A stretch of 64,000 nt of DNA from assembly GCA_035763805.1 (NCBI GenBank), contig DASUAL010000027.1, positions 1 through 64,000 of the forward strand, written 5' to 3'. Below, piece after piece: positions 20,395 through 28,257 of the stretch. The notes below the pieces were generated by a model. The model ran no database searches. It saw only the letters and a list, made by a program, of their open reading frames with translations, and was not told the origin of the DNA. The position numbers were made by a program, and so were the translations under genes. This stretch comes from DASUAL01 sp035763805. Its GTDB lineage: Bacteria > Gemmatimonadota > Gemmatimonadetes > Gemmatimonadales > GWC2-71-9. Numbering within the stretch: the first letter of the stretch is position 1; each line of letters opens with the position of its first letter.

Positions 20395-21443
20395 GGGCCG
20401 GAGATCGCGTCGCGCTGGGCCAGCCACGCGACCGCGACCGCGGGCGCGCAGTCCGTGGCCCGGGCCCGCTCGGCCTCCGTGGCCGGCACCAGGCAGCCGA
20501 ACTCGATGCACAGGCGGCCGTGACGCCGCGCGAGCTCTGCTGCCACGAAGCGGCCCACGCCGGCAACCACGACGGGCGCGTCCTCCGTGAGGGTTTCCCG
20601 CGACAGCAGGAGCTCCCAGGCATCCTCGATGTGCCTCGCCTGGGCCCGCGCAAGCCAGGCCGCGAGCCGCCGCCAAGCGCGGAGCGGCGCGGACTCGGCG
20701 TCGCGCCCCACCATGCGCGCCAGGCGCCGTGCGCTCCCGTCGACGCTCTTCTCCCCGCCGTCGGCCGCCGGGTGCAGATCGGCGCCTTCCGGCAGTTGGC
20801 CGGTGAGCCGGTAGACATCGGCCGCGGTAGCGAACCGTTCGGCGATGACGGGCACCCAGTCGCCTCCGAAGGGCACGCGCCCGGCCAGAGCCATGACCGG
20901 AGTCCGCACCACCCCGGTGTACAGCAATTCGCCCCCGAGCAATCGCTCGGCATCATCGGCGCCGCGGGCCCGGACCCGACCTCCGTTCACGACCGCGAGG
21001 TCGGTGGTCGTGCTCCCAATGTCGACGAACAGCGCGGCCGGCATCCGCGCCGCGGCCACCGCCGCGCTCGCCATCCAGTTGGCCGAGGCGATGCGCCGCG
21101 CGGCGGCCGGCGCCCGGCCCGCATCCACGAAGCCGTCCCCCCCCGCGTAGAAGCGCAGGGCGGGTCCGGCCAACCGCTCTCCCAGCGCGGCCACCAGGCG
21201 GGTCACGCCGTCCCTGCGGTTCGGAAACAGATCGGCCATCTCCCCGGTCATCGTCGCCGCGTGGATCGGCGCCGGCGCGAGCATTGCGAGCACCTGCTCG
21301 AGCGCCACGTCGAGATGCGCCATTCCCTGCCACAGAGGACAGGGCACCTGCACCACGCGCTCGACGGCGCCCGAGGCGTCGAGCCGCGCGGCCTTCACAT
21401 GGGCGCCGCCCAAGTCCCAGCCGATGACCGGCTCAGACTCCAT
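20391..21443 (-). CDS. mfnF: MfnF-like ASKHA protein, methanofuran biosynthesis
   Basis: A 350-residue protein with ASKHA/hydantoinase-like motifs: VIGWDLGGAHVKAARLD at the start, ATMTGEMADLFPNR, and LFVDIGSTTTDLAVVNGG near residue 130. It belongs to the family annotated as an H4MPT-linked C1-transfer pathway protein, and as I recall the archaeal member MfnF joins the aminomethylfuran diphosphate to glutamyl-tyramine. The minus-strand operon and the presence of mfnB, mfnE and mfnD homologs fit this. The start overlaps the end of the mfnD-like gene. Confidence 0.75.
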   Translation of the reverse strand: MESEPVIGWDLGGAHVKAARLDASGAVERVVQVPCPLWQGMAHLDVALEQVLAMLAPAPIHAATMTGEMADLFPNRRDGVTRLVAALGERLAGPALRFYAGGDGFVDAGRAPAAARRIASANWMASAAVAAARMPAALFVDIGSTTTDLAVVNGGRVRARGADDAERLLGGELLYTGVVRTPVMALAGRVPFGGDWVPVIAERFATAADVYRLTGQLPEGADLHPAADGGEKSVDGSARRLARMVGRDAESAPLRAWRRLAAWLARAQARHIEDAWELLLSRETLTEDAPVVVAGVGRFVAAELARRHGRLCIEFGCLVPATEAERARATDCAPAVAVAWLAQRDAISGP

Positions 21444-22428
21444 GACCCGGCTCCGTCGAGACCGTCACGTGCCTCCCCGCCGGCCAGCGCCGACCCTCAA
21501 TGCGTCCACCCCGCACGAGGTCAAGCACCAGTGCCGCCACGTTGACGCCGAGGGCGCGCCGCAGCCCGCAATAGGAGGTCGTGAGCCGCGGGTTGATCTC
21601 CAGCACCACCGGCCCCTGCTCCGTCACCACCAGGTCGACGCCGACATACGCCCGGAGACCTGGAATCGCCGCCGCAATACGGGTCGCGAGTTCGGCGAAG
21701 CGCCCGTCCCGATCGGGGACGGCGTTAACCCTGACCGCCGCCAGGGCCGGGCGAGCGTGCGCGACGCGGATCAGTTGGCGGTTGCACGAGAGCAGCCGCG
21801 CGCGGCCCTCCGAGCACAACAGCGACAGACTGAGCGCGCACCCGTCGAGCCAGGGCTGGGCGACCAGGCGAGGGGGGCCGCCCGTGAGGCGCTCGCGTGC
21901 CGCACCCCAGTCGGGCACGAGTTCCGCACCGTCGCAGCCAGCGCCGTCGTCCGGCTTGACGACCCAGGGACCCGGCAGCGGCGGCAGGCGATCGGCGCGT
22001 CCGAACGTCGGGACCGCGGGAATGCCCGCCTCACTGAGCGCGAGGGCGGTGGCGTGCTTGCTCGTCGTCAGGCGCACGGCGTCGGGGCTCGAGCCGAGGA
22101 GGACCTTGCCGAGCCCCAGTGTTTCTCGCGCCAACCGTTCGAGAGCTCCGCCGGTCTCCGGCGCGGTCGGCCAGGCCGCGTCCGCCGAGCGAGCCCCGCG
22201 CGCGTACAGCGCGAGCGCACCCTCGCCCGGCTCGGGGACGATCGCGCGGATGCCCTCAAGAGGCGGCAGCCGCGGGTCGCGGCTCGCGAGGGCTTGGACG
22301 CCGGGAACACGCATGAGGTCATGCACCAAGGCGCGCAGCATCATGTCGCCTGCGCGCGCGAGACTCGGCGGGAGGGGTTCTCCGGCGAGTCCGCCCCCGG
22401 AGACGAATTCGAATGCGAAGACGTTCAC
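21433..22428 (-). CDS. mfnD: ATP-grasp ligase, MfnD-like (tyramine-glutamate ligase)
   Basis: A 331-residue ATP-grasp protein. The start VFAFEFVSGGGLAG, then DMMLRALVHDLMRVPG, resembles the archaeal MfnD family, which ligates glutamate to tyramine for methanofuran. ATP-grasp features are WVVKPDDGAGCDG (about 170) and PVVLEINPRLTTSYCGLR (about 280), the metal-binding Glu-x-Asn. It overlaps the RimK-like gene upstream (ATGA-type) and mfnF downstream. A role on another glutamylated cofactor is possible. The tyrosine decarboxylase step is not in the window. Confidence 0.68.
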   Translation of the reverse strand: MNVFAFEFVSGGGLAGEPLPPSLARAGDMMLRALVHDLMRVPGVQALASRDPRLPPLEGIRAIVPEPGEGALALYARGARSADAAWPTAPETGGALERLARETLGLGKVLLGSSPDAVRLTTSKHATALALSEAGIPAVPTFGRADRLPPLPGPWVVKPDDGAGCDGAELVPDWGAARERLTGGPPRLVAQPWLDGCALSLSLLCSEGRARLLSCNRQLIRVAHARPALAAVRVNAVPDRDGRFAELATRIAAAIPGLRAYVGVDLVVTEQGPVVLEINPRLTTSYCGLRRALGVNVAALVLDLVRGGRIEGRRWPAGRHVTVSTEPGHGV

Positions 22429-23348
22429 CCGGTACCCGCCGCCTCGGTGGGCCGGGCGAGCCGCCGGGACAGAAAGTCGTCAACCAGCCGCTCGGCGATG
22501 GCGATCCGCGTCACTCCCTGCAGACCCTTCCAGGCCGGCACGCCGTTCACCTCCAGCACGTTCAGCCGGCCGTCGCGGTCGCGGACCAAGTCCACGCCGG
22601 CGTAGTCCGCGCCGACGGCGGCGCTGGCGCGCACGGCGGGCCGCTCGAGGTCCCGCTCGAGCGCGGCCGGCGCGCACCGGCCCCCTTGGGCCACGTTGTT
22701 GACCCACGTCACCCCGTGTCGCACCATGGCCGCGACCGCGACGCCGCCGATGACGAACACCCGCCAGTCATGCCAGCCCCCCTCGCCCGCGCCGGTCTCG
22801 ATGTAGCGCTGCAGGTACCACACGCCGTTGCAGTCGGTAGCTCCCGGAATGTCCATACCCGCCTTCAGGCAGCGGAGGCCGACGCCCTGGGAGCCGAACA
22901 ACGGCTTGACCACCACGTCGTGCCCCGCCGCCGTCTCGCGGAGCAGGAAGGCGCGCGCCTGGGCCGGCGACTCGGTCACGCAGGTGGGCGGCGTGGGCAG
23001 TTGCGCGCGATCGAGCAAGAGGCTCGTCATCCCCTTGTCCACGGTGCGCTCGATGGCCCGGGCGTCGTTGTAGACCGGAACGCCGAGCTCGCGGAGGGTG
23101 TGCAGCACGTCGAGGCGCAGCACAATCTGCTCGAGCGTTCCGCCGGAGACGCCGCGCACGAATACGCCGTCCGGCAGGCGCTTCTCGAATCCGGGGATGC
23201 AGAGGCCATGGCCGCCGTGGGTCAGGTCGATCCGGCAGTCGCGCAGGCTGACGAACTGGACGTCGACGCGGCGCGCCCGGAACGCCCGCTGCAACCGGGC
23301 CCCGTGCCAGCCAGGGTCGTCGCTGACGATGGCGACTTGGAGCGCCAT
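22425..23348 (-). CDS. RimK-like ATP-grasp glutamate ligase
   Basis: A 307-residue protein starting at ATG 23348 with GAGAGGA upstream; the frame continues further upstream but without similarity. The family features are VAIVSDDPGWHGARLQRAF, NDARAIERTVDKGMTSLLL, VVVKPLFGSQGVGLRCL and LNVLEVNGVPAWKGLQ. RimK relatives add alpha- or gamma-linked glutamates, for example MptN on tetrahydromethanopterin. Methylofuran of bacterial methylotrophs carries a polyglutamate tail, so this enzyme could act on either cofactor (inference). Confidence 0.82.
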   Translation of the reverse strand: MALQVAIVSDDPGWHGARLQRAFRARRVDVQFVSLRDCRIDLTHGGHGLCIPGFEKRLPDGVFVRGVSGGTLEQIVLRLDVLHTLRELGVPVYNDARAIERTVDKGMTSLLLDRAQLPTPPTCVTESPAQARAFLLRETAAGHDVVVKPLFGSQGVGLRCLKAGMDIPGATDCNGVWYLQRYIETGAGEGGWHDWRVFVIGGVAVAAMVRHGVTWVNNVAQGGRCAPAALERDLERPAVRASAAVGADYAGVDLVRDRDGRLNVLEVNGVPAWKGLQGVTRIAIAERLVDDFLSRRLARPTEAAGTG

Positions 23349-23362
23349 GGGTGGGAGTCCTC

Positions 23363-24571
23363 TCAGGCCGCCTGCTCGGTCATGAGCCGCTGGAGCCACT
23401 CCTGCCTCCGACGGACCAGGGCCACGGCCCGCTCGCGATCGGGCGCTGCCGCGTGAACGGTACAGATCGGGTCGCCCGGCGCCAACCTCGTCCCCGGGCT
23501 GGGGAGATCGCGACACCAGCGGGGAAACGCGAAGGCGGCACGCACGCGCGCGTGAGCGAGCGCGTACACCACCGCGTGCGCCCGTACCCGGCGCGGAGGC
23601 GCGGCACGATCGGGAAGCTCGCCCTCGCAAGCACGCAGATGCCACGCGAACAGCCCCCGCGGGTAGTCCGGATCGTACAGCTCCAGGGTGGCGGTCGGGC
23701 GCGGGTTCACTTCCAGGACGAGCCAGTGATCACCCTGGAGCAGGAAGTCCAGGCCGTTCAACCCGATCAGCCCCGTGGCAGCCACGAGCTGGTCGAGCTT
23801 CGCCCGGAGATCGGACTCGAGCGCCGCGGGCAGAGCCATCCCGCTAACGGCGCCGCCGTAGAGGAACGGCCGGCCGCGTCGCGCCGGCACGGCCCATTGC
23901 TCGTTGAAGCCGATGACCGAGGCGCGTCGCCCGTCGGCGAGAAACAACGCGGAGAGGCTCCGGCCCTGCTCGAAGCGTTGGTAGTAGGCGCCAGGCCCCA
24001 CCCGGCGACCCTTCGCACGGCGCACGTGGGCGCCACCCGCGCCCCCGGGCTGCTTGACCAGCCAGCTCGCGCGAGACGGCGGAGCGGTGAGACGCGTCTC
24101 GGGGTGGCGGATGCCCAAACGATCGAGCAGCGGAAAGAAGCGCCGGGGATCCTTCACCGCGGCGACCACACGGGGCTCGTTCCCGTAGAGGCGGTACCCG
24201 GTGGCGAGCCGCTCGAGCAGCGCGACCCGGCCCTCGAACCCGGAGCCGAAGATCAGGCCCGCACAGCGGCTCGAAGGCGCGAGCTCCGCTGCCGCGGCAA
24301 GCAGCGCGCGGGCTTCGAATCGCAACCCCCGCCGCGCCACCACCGAGCGGCACGCCCGCGCGAGTGCACGCGTATCGCGGTCGGCGAAACAGTCGATCAC
24401 CACGACGCCGTGCCCGCTCCGCGCCGCCGACGCCGCGAGCGCCCGACCCGTGACGGCAACGAGGAGATACGGCTTCGTTGCAGCCGACACGGCGCTCTCC
24501 CGGCGCGCGTCGTGACTGCCGCGGCAGGTCGCGGTGAGAGACGACTCCGTGCGAGCGGCGTGGCGGGTCAT
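23363..24571 (-). CDS. third ATP-grasp protein of the cofactor operon
   Basis: A 402-residue protein. After a 30-residue leader comes LLVAVTGRALAASAARSGHG, then VVVIDCFADRDTRALA, which resembles predicted ATP-grasp carboligases of the COG2232 type seen in methanogens and H4MPT-using bacteria. WLVKQPGGAGGAHVRRAKG and WLVLEVNPRPTATLELYD are the ATP- and metal-binding segments. The reaction is unknown. It is the first gene of the minus-strand cofactor operon, diverging from the ferredoxin gene. The start could be an internal codon near residue 30. Confidence 0.75.
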   Translation of the reverse strand: MTRHAARTESSLTATCRGSHDARRESAVSAATKPYLLVAVTGRALAASAARSGHGVVVIDCFADRDTRALARACRSVVARRGLRFEARALLAAAAELAPSSRCAGLIFGSGFEGRVALLERLATGYRLYGNEPRVVAAVKDPRRFFPLLDRLGIRHPETRLTAPPSRASWLVKQPGGAGGAHVRRAKGRRVGPGAYYQRFEQGRSLSALFLADGRRASVIGFNEQWAVPARRGRPFLYGGAVSGMALPAALESDLRAKLDQLVAATGLIGLNGLDFLLQGDHWLVLEVNPRPTATLELYDPDYPRGLFAWHLRACEGELPDRAAPPRRVRAHAVVYALAHARVRAAFAFPRWCRDLPSPGTRLAPGDPICTVHAAAPDRERAVALVRRRQEWLQRLMTEQAA

Positions 24572-24720
24572 GGTGGTGTGGGCGAGCAGGGACTGCTCCT
24601 GGGCTAAACATACGCGCGATCCACCGGCGACGATATCCTCGTCCGTGATTCGGCATTCGAATTGCGGTGTCGGCGGATCGGCGCATCTTACTCGGTACCA
24701 CCTGGTGTGAAAGGGGACGC
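24572..24720. promoter_or_regulatory. divergent intergenic region
   Basis: A 149-base spacer between the minus-strand cofactor operon and the plus-strand ferredoxin gene. It must hold both promoters. I see no strong hexamers, only an AAAGGGGA ribosome binding site just before the ferredoxin ATG. Confidence 0.4.
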
Positions 24721-25026
24721 ATGCCGACCATCGTCACCGGCAACTGCGACGGATGCCGCTTCACCGATTGCGTGACAGTGTGTCCGGTCGCCTGCTTCCA
24801 CGGCGACGACCGGATGCTCTACATTGACAACAACGTGTGCATCGACTGCGGCGCCTGCATCCCGGTCTGCCCGGTGAAGGCCATTTATGAAGAGGCCGAT
24901 CTGCCGGAGGAGCTGCGAGTCTGGATCGCCATCAACGCCGAGCGCGCTCCCAAGCTTCCGAGCATCACGGACAAGCAGCCGCCGCTGCCAGGAGCGGAAG
25001 CGCGCAAGACCGAGCTGGGGTTCTGA
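24721..25026 (+). CDS. 7Fe/8Fe ferredoxin, FdxA type
   Basis: A 101-residue ferredoxin. CDGCRFTDCVTVCPVACF (about residues 9-26) and CIDCGACIPVCPVKAI (about 40-55) form two cluster-binding sites in the arrangement of the actinobacterial/proteobacterial FdxA family. A 45-residue tail follows (LPEELRVWIAINAERAPKLP). ATG 24721 has AAAGGGGA upstream. It is followed 4 bases later by a ferredoxin-NADP reductase and then by formylmethanofuran dehydrogenase genes, so it is the likely electron carrier between them. Confidence 0.92.
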   Translation: MPTIVTGNCDGCRFTDCVTVCPVACFHGDDRMLYIDNNVCIDCGACIPVCPVKAIYEEADLPEELRVWIAINAERAPKLPSITDKQPPLPGAEARKTELGF

Positions 25027-25030
25027 TTCC

Positions 25031-26419
25031 ATGGGCGCATCGAGCTCGGGACCGCACCCCCTCAGGGTCGCCATCGTCGGCGCCGGGCCGAGTGGCTTCT
25101 ACGCCGCCGAAAGCCTGCTCAAGTCCGGACGCGCGGTCCGCATCGACATGTTCGAGCGATTGCCGGCCCCCTTCGGATTGGTGCGGCACGGGGTGGCGCC
25201 GGACCATGCCAAGCTCAAGGAGCCGATCCGGGTCTACGACGGGATCGCCCGCGCCCCCGAGTTCCGACTCCTCGGCAACGTCACCGTGGGCCATGACGTC
25301 GGGGTCGAGGAGCTCAGGGCGGCGTACCACGCGGTGCTGTTCTGCTGCGGCGCGGAAAGCGACCGCCGGTTGGGCATCCCCGGCGAGGACCTACCGGGAA
25401 GCCACACGGCGACCGAATTCGTCGGCTGGTACAATGGGCACCCCGACTACCGGGACCGCCTGTTCGATCTCGGCCAGGAGGTAGCCGTCATCATCGGGCA
25501 GGGGAACGTCGCCATCGACGTGTGCCGGATCCTCGCCAAGACGGTGGACGAGCTCAAACACACGGACATTGCCGCCCACGCCCTCGATTGCCTCGCCGCC
25601 AGCCGGATCCGCGAGATCCATCTGGTCGGGCGGCGTGGTCCCGTCCAGGCAAAGTTCACGACCAAGGAGTTGCGCGAGCTGGGCGAGCTGGCGGATTGTG
25701 ATCCCATAGTGGATCCTGCGGACGTGGAGATCAATCCGGAGAGCCTCGCCGAGCTCGAGGAGCGGCAGGGCGGGGTCGCCAAGAAGAACCTCGAGGTCAT
25801 CAAGGGATTCGCGAGCCGCGCGCGCCGTGCGACGCGGCGGCGGGTGTTCCTGCGGTTCCTTTTGAGCCCGGTGGAACTCCGCGGCGACGGGCAGCTGGAG
25901 GAGGTCGTGTGCGAGCGGAACCGGCTTGAGGGTGCTCCCTTCCGGCAGGCCGCGCGCGGGACCGGGGAGCGGGTGACCCAGCCCTGCGGGCTCCTGTTTC
26001 GGAGCATCGGCTACAAGGGGGTCGCGATCACGGGAGTGCCCTTCGATCCGCAGCAGGGCATCTTCCCCACAAGGGACGGCCGCATCCTCGATGAGGCCGG
26101 CGCTCCGATTCCGGGGCTTTATGCCGCGGGCTGGATCAAGCGCGGCCCCACCGGGATAATCGGCACCAACCGGGCGGACGCCGTCGCAACGGTGAGCGCC
26201 CTGCTGGCCGATCTCGGCGCCGCGGAGCTCGCCCCGAAGCCCGGGGCGGAAGCGCTGGAGCGTCTCCAGGGCGGCGGTGGACCGCGCGTGGTGAGCTACG
26301 CCGATTGGCTCGTGATCGACCGGGCGGAGGTCGAGCGCGGGGCGCCTAAAGGCAAGCCGCGCGAGAAGTTCACCCGCGTCGCGGAAATGCTGCGGCTTTT
26401 GGACCGCCCCCTTTCATGA
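25031..26419 (+). CDS. ferredoxin-NADP reductase, adrenodoxin-reductase/FprA type
   Basis: A 462-residue flavoenzyme. FAD motif VAIVGAGPSGFYAAESLL (about residues 12-29), then PFGLVRHGVAPDHAKLK, the NADP motif VIIGQGNVAIDVCRILAK (about 152), EIHLVGRRGPVQAKFTTKEL, and the C-terminal LYAAGWIKRGPTGIIGTNRA. This is the mycobacterial FprA/mitochondrial adrenodoxin reductase architecture, which moves electrons between NADP(H) and a ferredoxin. It is transcribed with the ferredoxin and just upstream of fwdD. Confidence 0.92.
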   Translation: MGASSSGPHPLRVAIVGAGPSGFYAAESLLKSGRAVRIDMFERLPAPFGLVRHGVAPDHAKLKEPIRVYDGIARAPEFRLLGNVTVGHDVGVEELRAAYHAVLFCCGAESDRRLGIPGEDLPGSHTATEFVGWYNGHPDYRDRLFDLGQEVAVIIGQGNVAIDVCRILAKTVDELKHTDIAAHALDCLAASRIREIHLVGRRGPVQAKFTTKELRELGELADCDPIVDPADVEINPESLAELEERQGGVAKKNLEVIKGFASRARRATRRRVFLRFLLSPVELRGDGQLEEVVCERNRLEGAPFRQAARGTGERVTQPCGLLFRSIGYKGVAITGVPFDPQQGIFPTRDGRILDEAGAPIPGLYAAGWIKRGPTGIIGTNRADAVATVSALLADLGAAELAPKPGAEALERLQGGGGPRVVSYADWLVIDRAEVERGAPKGKPREKFTRVAEMLRLLDRPLS

Positions 26420-26439
26420 GGTGGCGGGCCGGGTATACT
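26411..26439 (+). promoter_or_regulatory. possible promoter of the fwd operon
   Basis: TATACT at 26434-26439 matches the -10 consensus at five of six positions. The hexamer 17 bases upstream (CTTTCA, 26411-26416) is a weak -35. It lies in the 84-base gap between the reductase gene and fwdD. Confidence 0.4.
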
Positions 26440-26503
26440 ACTATGAGCAGGCGGGCAGTCGCGGCCGCTTCACGGCTCCGTCCTCGAGTCCACCGGGATC
26501 CCT

Positions 26504-26863
26504 TTGGCTGAGATCATGAAGCTGATCAGCGGGCGCTCCAGCAAGCAGGGCACGGCCTTGTCTGCCGGGAAGTTGGGGCCGGCGTATGCCGAGGTCTCGT
26601 CGACCGTGGAGATGAACGTCGAGGACATGGCGCGCCTGGGGCTCAAGAACGGCGGCAAGGTGAGACTTCGCACGCCGGTGGGTGAGGTGGTGCTGCGGTG
26701 CAAGGGCCGGGACACGAAGGACCTGCCGCAGGGCCTGCTGTTTATGGCCTACGGTCCGTCCTCGAGTCAGCTGCTCGCGAGCGACACCGCCGCGAGCGGG
26801 ATGCCGCTCTCCAAGAACTTGGAGGTGGAGGTCGAGCCGGTGCCGGACGAGGCCGGGCCTTGA
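26504..26863 (+). CDS. fwdD: formylmethanofuran dehydrogenase subunit D
   Basis: A 119-residue molybdopterin-dinucleotide-binding domain protein: LISGRSSKQGTALSAGKLGP, then MARLGLKNGGKVRLRTPVGE (the double-psi barrel segment) and LFMAYGPSSSQLLASDT. In archaeal Fwd/Fmd this subunit completes the pterin-cofactor site of subunit B. The start may be TTG 26504 or ATG 26516; neither has a good ribosome binding site. As I recall, FwdD is absent from the hydrolytic Fhc complex of proteobacterial methylotrophs, which makes its presence here notable. Confidence 0.88.
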   Translation: MAEIMKLISGRSSKQGTALSAGKLGPAYAEVSSTVEMNVEDMARLGLKNGGKVRLRTPVGEVVLRCKGRDTKDLPQGLLFMAYGPSSSQLLASDTAASGMPLSKNLEVEVEPVPDEAGP

Positions 26864-26876
26864 AGGAGGTAGTGCG

Positions 26877-28232
26877 ATGGGCGAGAACCTGAAGACCGTC
26901 ACGGATGTCACCTGCACGTTCTGCGGCTGCCTGTGCGACGACATCGCGCTCACGGTGGATCTGGAGCAGAAGCGGATCACGAAGGCGGAGAACGCCTGCG
27001 TCCTGGGCCGGGCGTGGTTCAAGGAGCACGGTGTCGAGCAGCGCCCGTTTGCCCTCATCGGGGGCCGCGAGGCGACCACCGAGGAGGGAGTCGAGGAGGC
27101 CGCCCAGATCCTGGCCCGGGCCCGGTTTCCCCTGATCTACGGGCTGTCGGACACGACGTGCGAGGCGCAGCGCGTGGCGGTCGCCCTGGCCGACATGATC
27201 GGCGGCGTGGTGGACAGCACGAGCTCGGTCTGCCATGGCCCGTCGGTGATCGCGTTCCAGAGGACGGGCAAGAGCACGGCCTCCCTCGGGGAGATCAAGA
27301 ACCGGGCGGACATGGTCGTCTTCTGGGGCGGCAACCCGGCCGAGGCGCACCCCAGGCTGTTCACGCGCTACGCGGTCACTCCCAAGGGCATGGAAGTCCC
27401 CCGCGGCCGCAAGGACCGCACCGTCGTGATCGTGGACGTACGACGCACGCCCAGCACGCCCGCCGCCGACATCTTCATCCAGGTGAAGCCGGCCAGCGAT
27501 TTCGAAGTGCTGTGGGCGTTGCGAGCCCTGCTCAAGGGGCGCAAAGTCGATCCCGCGATCGAGCAGAAGACCGGCGTCTCCCTCACGGTCTTGGAGGACC
27601 TGGTCGCGCGCATGAAGAGCTGCCGCTACGGGGCCTTCCTGTTCGGGATGGGGCTCACCATGAATCGCGGCCGGCACTTCAACGCGGGCGCGCTGCTCGC
27701 CCTCGCGACCGATCTCAACGAGTTCACGCATTGGGTGGCCTTGCCGGTCCGAGGCCACGGCAACGTGACCGGCGCCGATAACGTCATCGCCTGGCAGACA
27801 GGCTACCCGTTCGGCGTCAACTTCAGCCGCGGCTATCCCCGCTTCAATCCCGGCGAGTTCTCCGCCGTGGATCTGCTCGCTCGCGGCGAAGCCGATGCGG
27901 CGCTGATCGTCTCCAGCGACCCCGCCGCCAATTTCCCCAAGGCGGCCATCGAGCAGTTCGGGCGCATCCCCGTGATCACGCTGGACCCCAAAGTCACCCC
28001 GACGACCCAGCTCGCGCGGGTGGCGTTCACGACTGCCACATATGGCGTCAACGTCTCGGGCACGGCCTACCGCATCGACGACGTGGCGATCACGCTGCGG
28101 CCAGCCTTCGAGTCCCCGTACCCGAGCGACGAGCAGGTGCTGACCGCCATCCTGGACCGGGTGCGCGCGCTCTTGGGAGGAAACCGGCTCCCGCCGGGCG
28201 CCCCGGCCGTCGCCCCCGCCCCCGCCCCCTAA
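26877..28232 (+). CDS. fwdB: formylmethanofuran dehydrogenase subunit B
   Basis: A 451-residue homolog of the tungsten/molybdenum catalytic subunit. A complete [4Fe-4S] motif is visible: Cys13, Cys16, Cys20 (VTCTFCGCLCDD) and Cys41 (NACVLG). SSVCHGPS places Cys119 where the archaeal enzyme has its metal-ligand cysteine. A perfect AAGGAGGT precedes ATG 26877, 13 bases after fwdD. The Ala/Pro-rich C-terminal tail is dispensable-looking. These conserved residues argue for a redox-active enzyme rather than the inactivated FhcB of Methylorubrum (the latter from memory of the family). Confidence 0.93.
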   Translation: MGENLKTVTDVTCTFCGCLCDDIALTVDLEQKRITKAENACVLGRAWFKEHGVEQRPFALIGGREATTEEGVEEAAQILARARFPLIYGLSDTTCEAQRVAVALADMIGGVVDSTSSVCHGPSVIAFQRTGKSTASLGEIKNRADMVVFWGGNPAEAHPRLFTRYAVTPKGMEVPRGRKDRTVVIVDVRRTPSTPAADIFIQVKPASDFEVLWALRALLKGRKVDPAIEQKTGVSLTVLEDLVARMKSCRYGAFLFGMGLTMNRGRHFNAGALLALATDLNEFTHWVALPVRGHGNVTGADNVIAWQTGYPFGVNFSRGYPRFNPGEFSAVDLLARGEADAALIVSSDPAANFPKAAIEQFGRIPVITLDPKVTPTTQLARVAFTTATYGVNVSGTAYRIDDVAITLRPAFESPYPSDEQVLTAILDRVRALLGGNRLPPGAPAVAPAPAP

Positions 28233-28257
28233 GCCGCGAGTCCGGGGGGGAAGCTCG

